Shown here: piece after piece, positions 63,479-64,000 of the stretch
How the letters are laid out: each line of letters begins with the position of its first letter
How positions within the stretch are numbered: position 1 is the first letter of the stretch
Source: Anaerocolumna cellulosilytica
GTDB taxonomy: Bacteria; Bacillota; Clostridia; Lachnospirales; Lachnospiraceae
Assembly (NCBI RefSeq): GCF_014218335.1
Contig: NZ_AP023367.1
Span: 511,001 to 575,000 of the forward strand
DNA length: 64,000 bases
Direction of reading: 5' to 3'
Notes under the pieces: generated by a model
What the model saw: only the letters and a program-made list of their open reading frames with translations
Databases searched by the model: none
Told to the model about the DNA's origin: nothing
Translations under genes and position numbers: made by a program

Positions 63479-64000
63479 ATGGAACAGCGGAAGTGTCACT
63501 TATGCAGTAGTGAGGATATTCGGTTGATACATAAAGGAACACGTGATAATAGTCATATAGACGTATTAAAGTGTGCAAATTGTGAATTGGTATTTTTATC
63601 TTCCTTTGACCATATTCGTGAGGGCTATTATGAAGAATCAGGAATGCATGTTGATAAAGAGTTAGACATTGTTAAATGGAGAAAAAGTACTTATGAGGAC
63701 GATATTAGGAGGAAAGAATTCCTAAAAAATATTATCAATAAAAAAGATGTATTGGATTTTGGCTGTGGTAATGGCGGATTTATAGAATATGCACAGCCTT
63801 TGGTTAATAGTATATGTGGAATTGAATTAGAAGAGGCTGCCCGTAAATATTTACTCTCAGATGGTAAGACGATTTGGGCTGATATAGAGTATTGTGATAA
63901 AAAGTTCGATGTAATCACTTTGTTTCATGTCTTGGAACACCTAGAGCATCCAATAGAATATTTGATGAAACTAGGAAATTTGCTAAAGCCAGAATCAGAA
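63479..64000 (+). CDS. Class I SAM-dependent methyltransferase (cut by window end)
   Basis: 174 codons visible, open at the right edge. It starts with a CxxC...CxxC zinc-ribbon-like part (CHLCSSEDIRLIHKGT, CANCELVFLSS) followed by a Methyltransf_23-type domain: VLDFGCGNGGFIEYAQ (SAM site) and FDVITLFHVLEHLEHPIEYL. AGGAGGGG precedes ATG 63479. Codirectional with the nonulosonic acid genes, so probably modifies the flagellin sugar. The substrate is inferred from context only. Confidence 0.85.
   Translation, partial: MEQRKCHLCSSEDIRLIHKGTRDNSHIDVLKCANCELVFLSSFDHIREGYYEESGMHVDKELDIVKWRKSTYEDDIRRKEFLKNIINKKDVLDFGCGNGGFIEYAQPLVNSICGIELEEAARKYLLSDGKTIWADIEYCDKKFDVITLFHVLEHLEHPIEYLMKLGNLLKPESE

Overview
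The window is AT-rich, densely coding Gram-positive DNA. Its gene families (LicT/PTS beta-glucoside operon, BmpA-type nucleoside ABC importer, FliW/CsrA flagellar region, TnpV, ParM-type IME backbone, GH11 xylanase) best fit a motile, plant-polysaccharide-degrading member of the Lachnospiraceae, of the Lachnoclostridium/Anaerocolumna kind. That placement is inference from gene content; there is no rRNA in the window. I saw no tRNA, rRNA or CRISPR array.

1-14.7 kb is the inner and right part of an integrative mobilizable element. It holds a tyrosine integrase (5' end cut by the window), a MobC-like protein, a RepA-like AAA ATPase followed by iteron-like repeats, TnpV, a ParM/ParR-like partition pair, a hairpin-rich probable oriT, MobC and a relaxase split by a one-base frameshift. 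Downstream lies a cargo operon: a small winged-helix regulator with a palindromic operator, a RecQ-type helicase fused to a phosphoribosyltransferase (PRTase) domain, a DprA-like protein, and a 1084-residue protein with an N-terminal AlbA_2 (Schlafen-type) domain. I cannot match this trio to a named system. It is the best candidate here for an undescribed (probably defence or DNA-uptake-control) system.

14.7-27 kb is a mosaic chromosomal stretch. It has a MATE exporter divergent from a Crp/Fnr regulator, a decayed membrane-protein gene, an MGT-type glycosyltransferase with its PadR regulator and a doubled palindromic operator, and a beta-glucoside PTS operon under LicT antitermination with two RAT/terminator sites. 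Next come the remains of a two-component/ABC permease module: an internal deletion has joined the first codons of the response regulator to a histidine kinase lacking its N-terminus.

27-33.4 kb carries a secreted GH11 xylanase flanked by 32-bp inverted repeats, an SUMF-type lipoprotein, a LacI regulator with a fucose-isomerase-like enzyme, and a DeoR regulator. 33.4-40.2 kb is a nucleoside salvage block: deoC, deoD, then a BmpA lipoprotein and its ABC importer (ATPase and two permeases). 40.4-47.4 kb has a type II topoisomerase pair (parE/parC-like, minus strand), a PHP phosphoesterase and a lysA-like decarboxylase.

47.5-64 kb is the late flagellar region: flgM, flgN, two flgK copies, flgL, fliW, csrA, flaG, fliD, fliS, a FliT-like chaperone and flagellin (hag). 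Sigma-D-type promoters precede flgM and hag. The hag leader has two adjacent hairpins with GGA in their loops, the arrangement expected for CsrA control, with FliW/CsrA encoded 4 kb upstream. The flagellin glycosylation genes follow: a 101-residue orphan, a Maf transferase, a NeuB-type synthase without SAF domain, a CMP-sugar synthetase fused to a KdsC-like phosphatase, and a methyltransferase cut by the window end.
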